Below are positions 28,919 through 41,580 of a stretch of 64,000 nucleotides of DNA, in pieces (position 1 is the stretch's first letter; each line of letters starts with the position of its first letter). The stretch spans positions 29,972,501-30,036,500 of the forward strand of contig NC_092593.1 of the NCBI RefSeq assembly GCF_047663525.1, read 5' to 3'. The DNA is from Anas platyrhynchos. Lineage: Eukaryota > Chordata > Aves > Anseriformes > Anatidae. Below the pieces are notes generated by a model. That model saw only the letters and a list, made by a program, of their open reading frames with translations. It searched no databases and was not told the origin of the DNA. Both the position numbers and the translations under genes were made by a program.

Positions 28919-28922
28919 GGGG
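28885..28922. repeat. A26-G12 composite homopolymer
   Basis: A run of 26 A is followed directly by a run of 12 G. All bases of the 38-bp tract are purines on one strand. See the findings. Confidence 0.95.
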
Positions 28923-29514
28923 AAATGTCATAGCTTGTAGTTTGTCTCAACAGAACTAAGCAAACGTACCCAGCCCAAGAAAAATATATTTAACTTCACA
29001 GAATTGCTTATTAATTTCTGTAGCATCAGAACCATATCACAAGGAATCTGTACAGAGAAATCTGCATATGCAAAACACCACATGTGCAAAAATGTCGTGT
29101 TAATTGCTAATTAGTGGGGGGAAAAAAGAAAGAACCAAACTGCTAGAAAAGTAGAGACAGTAGAATAAGCAACATATTGCTTACACAATACAAACCAGCT
29201 CATACTGGCGAGTCTCTGAAGCAGAGGTGGTTGAGGTTATAAGCAGATATACGGTCTCCTGAGAAATGCAGTTGAATTAAGAGCTACAACATGCACAAAT
29301 TTGAGATCAGTTTTTCAAGAAAACACATGACTGCCTCTACAGCAGTCTGTAGCCTACACTGTGTTTTCATCAAGTTTGTCACCATGGCAATGTGAAAATT
29401 CACTGTAAATCAGTTTTGTTTGTAAAATTTTAGGGATGGATTTGGGCCAGAAAGGAATGCCCACAGGTGGTAACGACAATCTCAGCGACCCCCTGAGAGT
29501 GGCTTGAGCAGGAG

Positions 29515-29850
29515 CAGGGCTGGGGCAGGACCCAGGTAGAGCTGGGGGAACGAGGAGGATTTGAAGCCTGGAGCATAGGACATGGAGCTGAGCTGGGTTT
29601 GCTCAGCCTGGAGATGAAGCTGCAAGAAGACAGACCTTAGTGCTGTCTGCTAGCTGGTGGGAGGATTTAGAGAAGGACAGGCATTTCTCAGGGGTGTGCT
29701 TAGGTAGGATGAGAAAAAACAGGAGCAAGTTGGAACATGGGAAATTCCAGCTCAGTATAAGAAAAATCTTCCCCCAAGAGAGCTCCAGCACTGAACTAGG
29801 AGCCCAGAGAGGATGAGGGATCCTTGAATATCCTGGGACATTCAAACTTC
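29515..29850 (+). mobile_element. Old, degenerate CR1 LINE fragment
   Basis: A worn ORF2 3' part. A 'LLSLEMKLQED' stretch corresponds to the family's '[12 protein letters not shown]' segment near 29,595-29,630, followed by about 200 bases that follow the CR1 order with many stops. No terminal octamers are seen. Confidence 0.65.
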
Positions 29851-32484
29851 AGCTATGCAGCCACATGTAACTGGCTCTGCTCTGAGCAGGAGCTGGACTT
29901 CCAGAGGGCTTTTCCAGCTTGCCAAATTCTTTGACAAGCTCATTTCCAGTGCTTGCAAGATGCAGTATTTCACAAGGATAGCAGACAGCTGAAGGCCCTT
30001 TTTGTTCCTCCACTGCAGTCCTGTTGGTTTTCTTTAGCAATTAAGTTAAGGGACTTGCAATCAGGCCTTAAAGACACTGTAAAGTCTAAGGAATCCTCCA
30101 AGCTCTGCATCCTCCAGAAGCAGGAACAATTTCATCAGTGCAGCTGTGTGTCTAATCCTTGAAAACAGATCTAAAGGAGGTGAGCAAAGGGCAAGACAAA
30201 AATCACTGCCACTTTGAACAGCAACAATAGACTGTCACAGCGATTCTTTCTGCCGTTAGATGTCTGCCTCATCCCTGCACTGTGATCTGACCTAAGCATC
30301 AAAAAAGGTCCTGCCCAGATCTGTATCAGTTTCAGTCCTTCGCCTCTGAACACACGAGGGCATGCTTCTTCTCTGTTATAGCATGTCACGAATGCCAGGT
30401 GACTCTTATAGCTCAGCTATCACAGACTCCAAGGCAAGAGGAATATAATGGTAGCCTGTCATTTCTTCCTTGCTACTAACGAGGTAAATTGCTCTAGCTC
30501 TCACTCAGAGCTGATCTGGATGTGGAGCTCATGCATTACGCAGCAGATCCCATTCTGCAGGAATGTTCCTTCCTTCTGCTGCGTCACTTTTTTCCCTCAG
30601 AAAGCAACAGGCTGCTTTCTGGGAACTAGATAAAGTGGGGTCGATGAATGGAGAGGAAAAAGACAGAAAAAAGTCTAATACAAGCCACAACAATTAAAAG
30701 AAAAAAAAAAAGAAAAATCAGGCAGCTTCTTACTGAGAACACTGGGGATAAAAGCTCTTCTTTCTGTGCCCCAGGAGGGTTATGCACGCTGCCCCACTGT
30801 TACTTTCCTGGATGAAGGACAAATGAGCATCCAAGTCCACTTGGATCATGGATTTCTTGGGTAGGAGCAGAAGAGGCCCAACATTAGCAGTTACTCTTCC
30901 ATTGAAAAAAATATAGTCAAGAATAACAACCTATTGACTTCAGCTTCTGCAAGGCTGCTAATCAGCTAGTAACAACTGCCATCATCACATCCCAGCCAGC
31001 AGCAAGCTGTGCCAGGTGAGAATTCAGCCAGAGGGTCATTTTATGGAAATACAGAAAAAGCAAGCAGGAAGTCACAGCCCTCTGGCTTTATGCAGAAGGA
31101 TTCTGATTATCTATTAAAAAACAAAACAAACACATTCCCTGTGTGATTAATGACAGCAAGAGAAAAATCAGTCTTTACAACCTACACATATATTGCAAGC
31201 AAAAACAAGAGCTGTCTTCTTTATTTTCCTATTTGCAGCAGTGAAGCACTGCTGGTGACCCCAGACAAGGCATAGGTCAGACTCCACCCTGCACTTAAGG
31301 CAACTGCCTTAGGTGGTTGATTTTGGAAAGCAGAGTGCTGGGGCCCTTTTCTTTCTGGAGTTCAAGGTATTAGGTGAGTTGAGCCATTTTTTAGGCTCCT
31401 CTTTGTGATTCAGAGCTGCAAACACCATTAAGCAGATTCCAGCTCAATGGAAACTGGAATTCCACACACCCCTGCACACTCAAAAAGCTTTTCATCACAG
31501 GGTGTGCAAAGCAGCCTTCTTTCAGAGCAGGCTATCAATGGGGGACAGGCTGCATTACTAACATGCCATTTGCTGACACTGTGGCAACTGACACAGCTTC
31601 GACAGGCTCTGCACATACCTCGCAGCCAGGCTAAGGAAGGACCTTAACACTTGTTGCAGGCTAAGGATCAGCTGTCTGTACAGCAGCTGGCTCTCCTGCT
31701 GTCCCCTGCTCGTGTGCCTGAGTTATCTGTTGGAAAGGCCAGTCCACAGCTAGGACGTGTAATATTCACAATCTCCCCAGTTCCGGAGATGCACCAGGAA
31801 ATAAATCCAGAAAAATCTGATTAGCACTTGTCAATGAAGTAAGCTCATTAGTCATTGATGTGGTTCTTTCATATGCAACTTGGTAACTCCTGCAGGCATC
31901 AGCAGACCAGTGGGTCTGAAGACTGCAGACCTGAAAGAGTTCTTTATGTAACAATTGCATTGATTTCTTCCTCTTGAATATTTAGCACATTCTAATTAAA
32001 ATAGAGAGAGAGACAGAAAGCACCAATGAGATCATTTAGCCTAGCTTTTTGCATAGACTGGGGAAGGATTCAGGCACAGGATTCTCCTGAAATAATTCCT
32101 GTTGCCAAAAAGAAGAGAAGAGCTAGTCCATAAAATGAAAAATCCAGCATGGAAAATTCTTTCAACAATTCGCCTTTGTGATTTTTGCAGCAGTTACACA
32201 TTCTGTTGCATAAAAAAAAAATAAAAATAATCACATTTGTTACCTGAATGTGTCTAGCTTTTCCTGTCAACAACAGGTCCTTTGAATAAAAGATAAAAGT
32301 CTTCTATTACTAAATTGCCGTTTCCCCAGCCTCCTCCTAAATATTCCCTCAGCTGAGCATATGTCAGCTGAGCTACTGCCATTGCAAAACACAGCAGATA
32401 TTTCCCATAACCCAGCAAATGCCTTCATCACAGAAGGGCTTGTAATAATGCCAGCCAGGATCACACAGTTGCCAAAACACAGGA

Positions 32485-32518
<34 letters not shown>

Positions 32519-35039
32519 ATGAATGACCCTCCTTCTCCTGAAGCACACGGAATAATTTGGGTACAAGTGGCTCCAAATTTAACCTGCATATAAAACCCTC
32601 TAATTCTAGGTACACATGAAATAGAGAAATAAGCACAGCTCCAGACTTTGCAGCTTTTTATTATAAAAATAAAGAAAACTAGGAGATCTTCAAACCTGCT
32701 TAAGTATATGCCTCTGAACTGTTGTTGGGCCAAACAACTAGAACTCTGGCTGGAAACACAGCTCCACAATTGACACTGGCAACCTATCTTCAGGTTAGAA
32801 CAGAAATATTAACAGAAAGTATTAAAACTGGAGCTGCACAGGGCTTCAAGAACTGTCAGTTTATGCCCATTTGTTTCATGGTCTCTTTCAAGATGGTTTC
32901 ACAACTTGCTTCTGATTTAGAAATTCGTTAGGCATTAGGTCCAGGAACAAAAATATTTGTGATCACTGCTTACTGGGGGTGGCTCCTCTTGAGTGAGGAA
33001 GAATTAACTTAAGACAGCTGGCATTTTGCAAATGCAAAGAAAACGATGTCAGCCCATTTTGAGAACACAAACCACCTTCCCAACAACTTTTCTGCAAGAT
33101 TAGCTGAGGAAGGTATGACTCAAATTCATCCAGCCAGACTAAGACTGTTTGCTTCTCAGAAACCAATGATAGGCACACATTGACAAAATTTGTCCCAGAA
33201 CAGAATTTGGAACTGAAAGTCAATTTTATGCTACTCTTCAGTAAGCCTCAGTCTTTCCACACTGTCTCCTTGGATTAAAGCTACCCAGAAGGGCACAGAA
33301 TGCACACCAGAATGCCACTGCATATGCTAGGGACATTCAAAGGCAGTTAGAAAAGTTGGAGATTCCTGTGAGAGGCACAAGAACAGCATATCACCTTTAC
33401 TGGCTCATGGATAAACTAAGCTAACATATGGATTTAATGAAAGCATTTATAGGAAGACCTGACCTAGCAGAATGACTGCATTTTCCTTTCATGTCTGTTT
33501 TCTATGAGAGTAGGGGCATGTCTCCTTCAGCACATATAGATTAGCCACAGATATGTTTATGAGTAACATGTGTTAGTTTTGGTGAGTCATCACTGCTAAA
33601 TAGCATCTAAAACTTTCCCGTTGCAAATGCAGTGGGCCTGAACTGAGCTCCACACACATTCAGCATTCAGTTCTGTCCCTCTGCAGGGAGGAAGGCCTGC
33701 TAACAATATGTACCCAAGCAAGTGTGTGAAGCCTTTTTAATCACACATAGTGCTAAGTAGTTCAGTAGGATACGTTTTGTGAGCTCCAGGGAATTGTGAG
33801 TGCCTTTAACTAACCTCCAAACACCTCCCTCACAGCTTCCCTGCAACAAACACTTGCCCTAGACAAGCTTCTTTGTTCTCTCAGATACCTTATTGCTGCA
33901 TTTACTTTATGTTTGCTGAACCTCATGGCCTCTTGCTTTAGATTAAGCAGGAAGACGTGGCCTTTCCTGAAAGCATAAATAGATAGAACAAGCTGTGGGC
34001 TGGAGGATAGCACTGGCACAAAGATGGCAGGTGACTTGCTGGAGCCCACAGTACAGGACTCTAAAAACTCATCTGTGTCCCTGTGAGTACACAGACAGGG
34101 CACACTCCAGGTCCTTTGGTCAAATGATGCACCCCTGCAACCAGGCTGGGAAAAGGACAAAGCATCCACATGAAACATGGCTCTGCCAGTCAGAACAGGC
34201 AGAGACAAAAAGACATCATAATAGCTGAAAGCTTGAGCCCCACACCAAATTCAGGCCAGCAGATTGACTTTGTTGCACAGCGTTCAGGCTACCTTCACAA
34301 CCAGAACGCTGGGGTTTGCTAGAGGAGAGTGAGCAACAGCCAGGTACAACAACAAGAGAAAACCAAAAACATCTGCTGCCTCAACAACTGGTCAGAGCCC
34401 TGCTCTGTGAGCCCTCACAGAGGCATGAGGGATGGCCACCCCAAAACACAGCTCCTTCCTGTGAGACCAGTGAGGACATTCAGAGCTCTGGGTGCTTTTG
34501 ATGACATGTAACAGGGTAACTCCCATAAGAGTGCCACGGCACTAACAGCTTTCGTTCCCGAAACAGGCAGTTCAGACCTGAATGGATCTTAATCCACAAA
34601 GACTACAAACCTGCACATTTAACCCAGTCTCACTGAATAAAACGTCTCTTTTTAACCACTCTCAGAACCGTATAAAAGGGAGAATCGAGGGAGCAGAATT
34701 ATAATCCCTTAGCTTTTTGCACCAGTTAATTTCACCATACAGTTGAGTTACTCTTGCTTTCCAGGCAGAATCAGGCAATTTATGAAAGTGCTTCCTGTAT
34801 TTGTCCTTTGAGCTGTAGGAGTTGCATGTTTTGCCTCACATTTAAGCAACACTGTGCTGTTTGTGTCACTGCATTTCCCCATAAGCAAGCCTTATATATG
34901 CCTAGGGTACTGTGGATTTTAAGATGCTTGCATCCAAGAAGCACCTTCCCAAAGAGGTCCTTTATCCTGAGCAGCCACTTTATACCACTCTGGTCTGAAA
35001 CCTGCAAACTTAGTGTGCATAGAAGCTACACTTTGAACT
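29851..35039. other. Region downstream of SPP2, no coding exon recognised
   Basis: No coding sequence or clear mobile element is seen. A 3' UTR exon of SPP2 may lie here (see the splice donor after the SPP2 stop), but I cannot place it. Confidence 0.4.
32488..32515. repeat. A28 homopolymer
   Basis: An uninterrupted run of 28 A, simple sequence. Confidence 0.9.
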
Positions 35040-35048
35040 GTACTCACC
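35040..35048 (-). promoter_or_regulatory. Probable splice donor in SPP2 3' UTR
   Basis: The minus strand reads TTTAG then GTGAGTAC just 9 bases past the stop codon. No AATAAA or ATTAAA follows within about 350 bases. This suggests that the 3' UTR is itself spliced to an exon further down that I could not place. A junction this close to the stop would not be expected to trigger nonsense-mediated decay. Confidence 0.5.
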
Positions 35049-35057
35049 TAAACTGTA

Positions 35058-35137
35058 TTATTCAATCTTGCCAGAGCTGATACGGTTGGGTTTATGCCAG
35101 TCTCCATGGATGCTGCCTCTTCCTCTTGAAGAGAAGG
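35058..35137 (-). CDS. SPP2 last coding exon 6
   Basis: The acceptor CTGAAG completes an Ala codon, then 25 residues (156-180) rich in Arg, Gly, Ser and His end at TAA (35058-35060). The phase agrees with exon 5. The AAG acceptor is less usual than CAG, but the upstream tract is T-rich. Confidence 0.85.
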
Positions 35138-38100
35138 CTTCAGAAACAAATATACAAAGAACATTGAGACATAAATGGGTGTTACGTGCTGTCAGACGTG
35201 TGTTACATGCATTCATTCTGCACAACATTATAAGAACCTCGATGCATGGATCTGGCAATTCAGAAAAGGACTTCATAGTGTTTATAAACCACAGAATTAC
35301 CCTATTTTGCAGCCTAATGCCCTCGCTGCATTCTCACTGAGAAAACCCGTACACAGTAAAAAAAAGATGGGACGTGATTTGAGCAAACTACTAGTCTTCA
35401 ATATTTTCTTCTCCCTCCATTGGATGACCTTCAGATGGCCAATCAAATGATCCAAAAGGCAAACCAACATGTGCCAGGAATGTCCAGCATGGCAGAAATG
35501 GCTTACCTTCTCCGCGACTGCTGCCCCACTTGCCACGGTTCATTATCCGCATAAACATCATCTGCAAATTAAATAAATTTATTTTGAAAGCTCAGTCAAG
35601 AAGTCAGGCTCACCTTCATTTCTTCGGGTACTATGTGATCACTGAAGTTATTCCAGACTTCATTATAAATTTATCTGAAAACGAGGTTACTGCTGATACT
35701 ACTGCAAAGCAGTTACACTGCTATGGAAGTCTTGTGCAGGGCAAACTCTCAGGTCAACATCTTCGGTACGTTAATACTTTACCTGACTTTACTGTAGTGC
35801 TGGTACAGACAAGAAAGCAGAACTTGGACAGCTGCATTAGTTTGTTGCACTCCCACATGGCTTTGACTTATTTATCCCAAATTACTCTTTTAAAGGCTAT
35901 GATCTTCTTTCGTAGGTTCCTGTCCCAGTAATATGATCCCAGCCTCAAAGAATCACAATTCCTCTCCTATCCAAATACCCATGGCACTACAGGTGCTACA
36001 CTAACATCATTCACAAGGAGCCAAGCTGAGATCCCTTGAACTGAGTTACAACCTCCAGAGCAAGAGCTGCAGCCCTCTGCAGAAATGCTTTCTTTTTGAT
36101 GTGTAGTAATTCTCTTTAGCATTTATTCCATACTAAGTTTGTAGGAAATGTATTCCCCAGCACGAATATTGGCAGCAGAACAGAATTTTAAGAGATGGTT
36201 AAAGGAAGAACTCTGCTTGTAAAAGCAAGTGTTTATACTCAGTGCCCAATTAAACAAGAGTTATGCTTAACCCACAGAGGACAGACCGAACATCCAAGAC
36301 TACCTTACAGATTCCAGTATTTCACAGTCTTTTTGCTCTGCAAATCAAGAATTCCTGTGGTATATTCACTAGGCTTACTCTGAGCAGAGGTTCTGAACAA
36401 CATTTGGCAATTCAAATCAAGAGGACACAACACAGAATCCTTTGGTACTTGAAGCTTCCAAAAATAAAAGCTGTCCATATCCTCTGGCACCTTGCTTGTG
36501 AAACTAGTTTCATTCCCTGAACATAATTCTCAAGCGCAATACCCACTGCAGATATGAGTTGTAAGTGCAGGCATCCAATTTCAAGTGTCGGTTCATGGAA
36601 AAAATGGCATTGTCTGAAAACAGCTAGCAGGAATTCACAAGTTGGGTCAGCATTTAATCACACCATATAAACCAAATTAGAGCTTAAAAATAAAGATGAA
36701 TGGAACATAAATCTCAGCAGAGCAAACCCTCTTCACCTATCCTATGATTACATGCTCAGCTGAGGGATATGATAACAGAGCCAGGATCATCGATATTTGT
36801 TTCTGTCTCTCAGATGTGCCAATCACTGTTCTCCAGGCACAGACATGCTATATTTCAGTGGAGAATGAGTGTCAGATTTGGTGGATGTGCCAGACTGTCA
36901 CAGAGATTCACACTCTCCCCAGGCATCCATCAAGCAAGGTCAAACCTCTCATATGATGGGAAGCGAAGCATTATAGGAGACAGCTGGATTTCAAATCACA
37001 TACGGTTTCCTGACAAAAACCTCCAACTGCCCCTAAATAGATGCCAGGAGCTTCCACAGCACAGAAAGCACAAAACAAGGAGGTGATTAGAAGTCTGAGT
37101 AAGGACAGAAAAAGGACACCCATGTGCCACCATTGGGATGGAGAGGCCTCTGGCCACATGGCCGTGCACAGAAAAAACACCCCAGACTTCAGTGACTGTT
37201 GCATTTAGGGTGGAGGAAGTGGGGCACAGTGATGTGATGAATCATGGGCAAAATCCATGTCCCCTTGTGCCTCAGTTTCTCCACTAACAACATGGGAACA
37301 CTGTGAAGTGAGATGATACATAAAAACCCCTGAATTGCCATTCACAGTTTCAGAGGATCAAAGCCAGTTGTAAAGCCTACCTTCACACTTATATACCCGA
37401 CCTCTCCTTGAAAGAGAATGAGCAGAATTTTTATGCTCCCCAAGCAGCAAAAAACAGTTCCTTACCTCCTCGCTGCTCATCGATTCAGAGCTGGACGTGC
37501 CCTGATGGCACTGCACAGTGACATTCCCAATCAGCTCACCAGAGACTTCCACAACACTTCTGCAGAAAGCAGTTCGCTGCAACAGATAAAAATAGAGCAT
37601 CTCTGGTGGAGCAAAGCTACAGCACAAACTATCTCATGGGATTTTCACTTGGGGAAGGAAATTTTTACAGGCAGTTATTAATCAAATTCCAAAACGACAA
37701 AACTCAAGGAAGACTCTACACCTCATGAATATTTGGAGCAGCCTGCAGCCAGGCCATTTTATTCTGGTGGCATATGACTGCACATGAGTTATTGCTCCAC
37801 AATTGCATACTAGCTGTATGAAGCCTTGAACCTGCTAGCATTAGCAAAAAATAAAAAAAAAAAGATCCAAAACCTTTTCACGGTTCTAGCATCGCAAATC
37901 ACAAACAGGAGAGTTATTCAGGAATATGGTGATAGCAGCTCCAGCTCTAGAGGTTGAGCTACCTTTAAAGAATTCGTCTCTACTATTTGACAGAAGCTCC
38001 AGCTGAGCCTGCACCCAAATTTGGAAGACAAACATCCTCACATTATCTTTCATTCTATATTGTACCAACAAGAAGAGAAACGGGGTGTGTCTTCTCAACC

Positions 38101-41100
38101 ACCAAATTGTCAAGACTAAGGTGGAGATTTCTCTCTTTACACTCAATCTGTAATTAATATGTTCAGTACATACATCAAGATGAATCTATTTGTTCACTCA
38201 AAAAATCAGGTCAATCTAATTAGACGCCCTCTGATTGGGATGACTTGTGGGATGGGGTCTTACTTCACAGCAGCCAGCTCTTGTGATTTCAAAGAAAACT
38301 TGGCAACTTTCATCATTTCTGTGTTGTTTCAACTACATGCACACAAGCTGCTTAGCTCAAGAGCAGTGATACCCAAAGAGACCTTTGCCTCTCTCTGTAG
38401 GATGTAAACTACCTCCTGACATAGTATCACAACTCACAATCTACTAGAAAAGGCTTTGCACCATCTGTTCCACTGCCTTCCCAGAATCCCTCCTCTTCCC
38501 TAAACTCTGTGCCCAGGAAGGACAAACTTGGCAGTCGCAGAGGAAAATGAGACAAGAAGAACTCAGAAGAGCAAAAGAACTATGCTTAGTCTCTCTAGGA
38601 GTCTAATACCGTACATAGTATAGCAATATTGGGCACAGGGACACAAGCTACCCCACATGTTCTGTAAGATTTGTGCTAGCAGTCAGCACACAACCACTCA
38701 GAAGCTGGCGATGGAAGCCATATTTCATCAAAAACATCTGGGCACAGATTCAAAGATGATGTATTTGCACCAAAGCTGGTCATCTAAGAATCAATGTCCA
38801 GCAGGAGCTATATCAAAAGCCTGATCTGCCTTTATTTCAGGTTGAAAAGGGAGATGAAAACTAAAAATAAATTAAAAATTAAAAAATAGCACCATTGGCA
38901 CAAGGTGGGAATCACCACTAGGCAGGAAACTAAGTCTTTACATGGTACTTTCACAGCCTCATCAAAGAGCACTCAAAGCCAACAGTAATGCATCTGTTGA
39001 CTTCAAGGACACTTAGGTGGGGACAAGTGAGCCCTGTTTTCTTTTGAAAACTATACAAAATTCTCACTACGTTCGAAAATGAACACACTTACTGTCAAGG
39101 CTTAGTAGAGAAAAAGCATTTGGTCTGAATTTAGGCTTCAGCCATGCCTTGGCACTCAGTTAGAGCTGAAAATCAGCAGAGCTCTTCCTTCTTGGATATA
39201 TCACCTCTGCTGTGAAAGTACTGATAATGCTGCTTTCCCCTTAGACTTCCTGGAAACACTGGCTCCAAGAGCAGGGAGGTAAGGCTGCCAAAATCCTTCC
39301 TCATTCCTACTGTGCAGTCAACACATCATCCTCACCTCACATACAGCTCCTGGCCTTACTACTTACTGCAGCACAAAGCTGCGTCTGTGAGGGTGCCCCA
39401 CATCATCCTGTACAGATAGCCAGTTCTGTTCTTGTCTCCTGCTTTCCTGACTTCTTACCTAGATGTGTGCAGGTCAAACATCAGTTTTTCTACCCCTTAA
39501 CTTGGAAAAGAAGGATTCGGCCCCAAAGCACACAGACACTTTCACTACATGCTGTTCCAAGGCACACATGCTCTCTTGTTAGCTCAGAGCAGCTCTTCTA
39601 TTCCCCACTGGCCAGGAAGATTTCCCAACACTGCCCCTTCCCACGTGATACCCAATCTGTTCAGCAGGTTGTATTTGTTTGTGTTTGTTTTTGTTCTGAG
39701 AGGGCCAACCACTCTTCAGCACCAGGAGTGTTTCAACATGTCCTGAGAACATCCTGCACCGAGGGGAGTTTCTCATTCGCACCAGATGCACTTACCGCAA
39801 AGGGCCCTATTTTGAAGTCACACGTGAACGGGTCTCTTCCTGAAGCTTTTGTGCACACAGTTTCACGAATGCTGAGCTGCAGCTCTAGTCTATAATCATT
39901 GCTGTTCCACATATCAACCTGGTAAAAGAAAGGTCAAGACAACTAGTGCTTCACTTCTTTGTCAAGCAGAAGCTGGATATAAGGGCGTTATGGGTCAGCA
40001 TCTAATTTAGAGCAGATTACGGTGTGTGACAAAGTGTATTTGCATGTGCTCAGGAATTACTCTCTTAGGCAGATTTGGTAAATGTAACACAGAAGAGCTT
40101 TTCACAGAGCTTTCACTAAAAATCCCACAGCCCGTTACAGGAGTCACTGTAACTGTAAACAGCAGATGAACGTAGATAGCACCAGCCCTACATGCTGCTG
40201 CCCACCAATGCCACTGCAGCCCAGCACTTCTGCTGCTCCTCCTTCTTTTGTGGGAACCAGGGGATAACCTGATTAGATATCGAGACTGCTGGGAAGTCTA
40301 TTGCAAATACATGGCTTGGAAAGCAGAATACACAACTGCAAATGGTTGAGTTACTGCACCTTGTACAGACACTCCTTGTCAGCTCGTGTGCCCTAATGGG
40401 CAATGTGCATGCCACGCTGCAAGCCTTAGAATTTGGTTGCTTTTGTTGACACGCCAGGTTTTTCTTTTCTCCTTCTCACAGCCTAATCAATGTTTTAGCT
40501 CAAGACAGGACAATCAATCAAGCAAGCAAACAACAACAAATCCACAGTGCTTTCAGCAATTTCTTTTGAGAACGTTTTTTTTCCAAACTAGATCACTATA
40601 AAAGTTATCTCACCATTCACTTTTGCAGAGGACTTGATACACACCACCTATAGAAGCAGAATGATTCTGAGGATGTCTAAGCACATGGGCATGCCATCTT
40701 TAAATCAGGAAGATCTAACTCCTTAACTCTGCTCCAGTACAATAGATTTAAACCAGGTGTTCTGGTGTGTGGAGACAGGTGATGTAAATGAAGATTGGCA
40801 AAAGAATCCTGGATGTGTTTCTGGTGCTGTTTAATTAGCAGTGCAGACATTCAGCTGAGACCCTCAGATGTCAATTAGATGTAAAGCAGATTGCTTTATG
40901 CCCAAAGCAAAGCAAAGCTGTCAGCTGGAGGTATTTGAAAACATCAGCTCTTTTCTGAATGAATTTTTGAATAAAATTTTACAAGACATCTCTCGAAGGC
41001 TTCTACTCAAGAGGTAGACAATTTGAACTCCAAAAATATTTTTAATTAAAACCCAACATACAAACAATATTTAAAGCCATAAGTTTGAGCAATGCCCCTG

Positions 41101-41504
41101 GACCACCCTCTTCCAAGAAATATTAGAAAAGTCCAACTAAATCTGGGTTTCCAAGATCAGGTGAAAAATGGTTTTCCAACAAAGCAAAGCAAATTTAAAG
41201 TAAAGGACCTCAGCTGTCGGCACACTTACATTTCGAACGTGGCTCCTGAAAATTCCATACAGGTTTGGCCCCCATGACTGAGAATTGATTTTTGCGATGG
41301 ATGCATTGAGGGCCTCTTCTGTGATGGGGAGTTCATAATCGTACACTGGAAACCCTGAGACAGACACACACATCCATTAGGAGTTCGGTGTCACCTCGTG
41401 ATTTTCCTGCCTGAACCATATGAAAAAGGACACGATAGCACTCTGAGCAACTTACCTGAACACAAGGAAATGCTCAGCGTGAGGACAAAAATTAAGATCC
41501 TCAT
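35058..41504 (-). CDS. SPP2, secreted phosphoprotein 24 (Spp24), six coding exons
   Basis: A secreted member of the cystatin/fetuin-like group that circulates from liver to bone and binds BMP-2-type ligands (known for the family). The exons are 41456-41504, 41230-41354, 39796-39918, 37466-37576, 35507-35561 and 35058-35137. They join in phase into 543 nt (180 residues plus TAA), with GT-AG at every intron. The ATG gives a hydrophobic signal peptide (residues 1-16), followed by the family-typical mature start 'GFPVYDYELP'. A cystatin-like domain follows. It has two Cys pairs, Cys80/Cys91 and Cys104/Cys122; the 19-residue second loop corresponds to the BMP-binding TRH1 loop of Spp24. Asn33-Ala-Ser and Asn117-Val-Thr are possible glycosylation sites. 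Residues 126-136 are Ser/Glu-rich (S-x-E kinase type). The C-terminus is basic and short compared with my recollection of about 200 residues in mammals. Introns over 300 bases hold no recognised element. Identification is by eye, from family knowledge. Confidence 0.94.
35507..35561 (-). CDS. SPP2 coding exon 5 (55-nt exon)
   Basis: 18 codons plus one base, encoding 'MMFMRIMNRGKWGSSRGE'. Acceptor TTTGCAG, donor GTAAGC. The preceding exon ends in '...SSEE', so the join 'SSEEMM' matches the usual Spp24 pattern of Ser/Glu followed by Met. Confidence 0.88.
37466..37576 (-). CDS. SPP2 coding exon 4 (BMP-binding loop, Ser-rich tail)
   Basis: 37 codons (residues 100-136), phase 0 at both ends. Cys104 to Cys122 encloses the TRH1-type loop, followed by the Ser/Glu run 'TSSSESMSSEE'. 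A second AG (37556-37557) lies 20 bp inside the exon, but using it would break the frame. Confidence 0.93.
39796..39918 (-). CDS. SPP2 coding exon 3 (cystatin-like, first Cys pair)
   Basis: 41 codons (residues 59-99), phase 0 at both ends, acceptor TTACCAG, donor GTAAGT. Contains Cys80 and Cys91 in 'CTKASGRDPFTC', a strongly Spp24-like segment. Confidence 0.94.
41230..41354 (-). CDS. SPP2 coding exon 2 (mature N-terminus)
   Basis: The acceptor TCTCAG completes the split Gly codon, then the exon encodes residues 18-58 beginning 'FPVYDYELPITEEALNAS'. It ends in phase 0 before GTAAGT. It carries the start of the cystatin-like helix and the possible glycosylation site at Asn33. Confidence 0.94.
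41456..41504 (-). CDS. SPP2 coding exon 1 (signal peptide)
   Basis: Begins at the ATG (complement of 41502-41504) and encodes 'MRILIFVLTLSISLCS' plus the first base of a Gly codon. The donor is GTAAG. Intron 1 is only 101 bp. Confidence 0.93.
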
Positions 41505-41572
41505 AGTGTGCCTTTCAAAATCCTCTGGTCTTTTCCCTCTCCAAGCAAGGGTTTCCACTGCATGTTCCTGTC

Positions 41573-41580
41573 TTTATATA
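41573..41580 (-). promoter_or_regulatory. TATA box of SPP2
   Basis: The minus strand reads TATATAAA about 70 bases upstream of the SPP2 ATG, predicting a start of transcription near 41,545 and a 5' UTR of about 40 bases. A GTAAATATTTGC stretch at about 41,664-41,675 resembles a forkhead (FOXA) site, which would suit a liver-expressed gene. That last point is inference. Confidence 0.75.

Noticed and set aside
33810-34208. 132-codon minus-strand frame
   Set aside because: No domain, splice context or codon pattern supports it.
35530-35931. 133-codon plus-strand frame
   Set aside because: Overlaps SPP2 exon 5 antisense, no recognisable motif.
39467-39895. 142-codon plus-strand frame
   Set aside because: Antisense to SPP2 exon 3, with no protein-like features.
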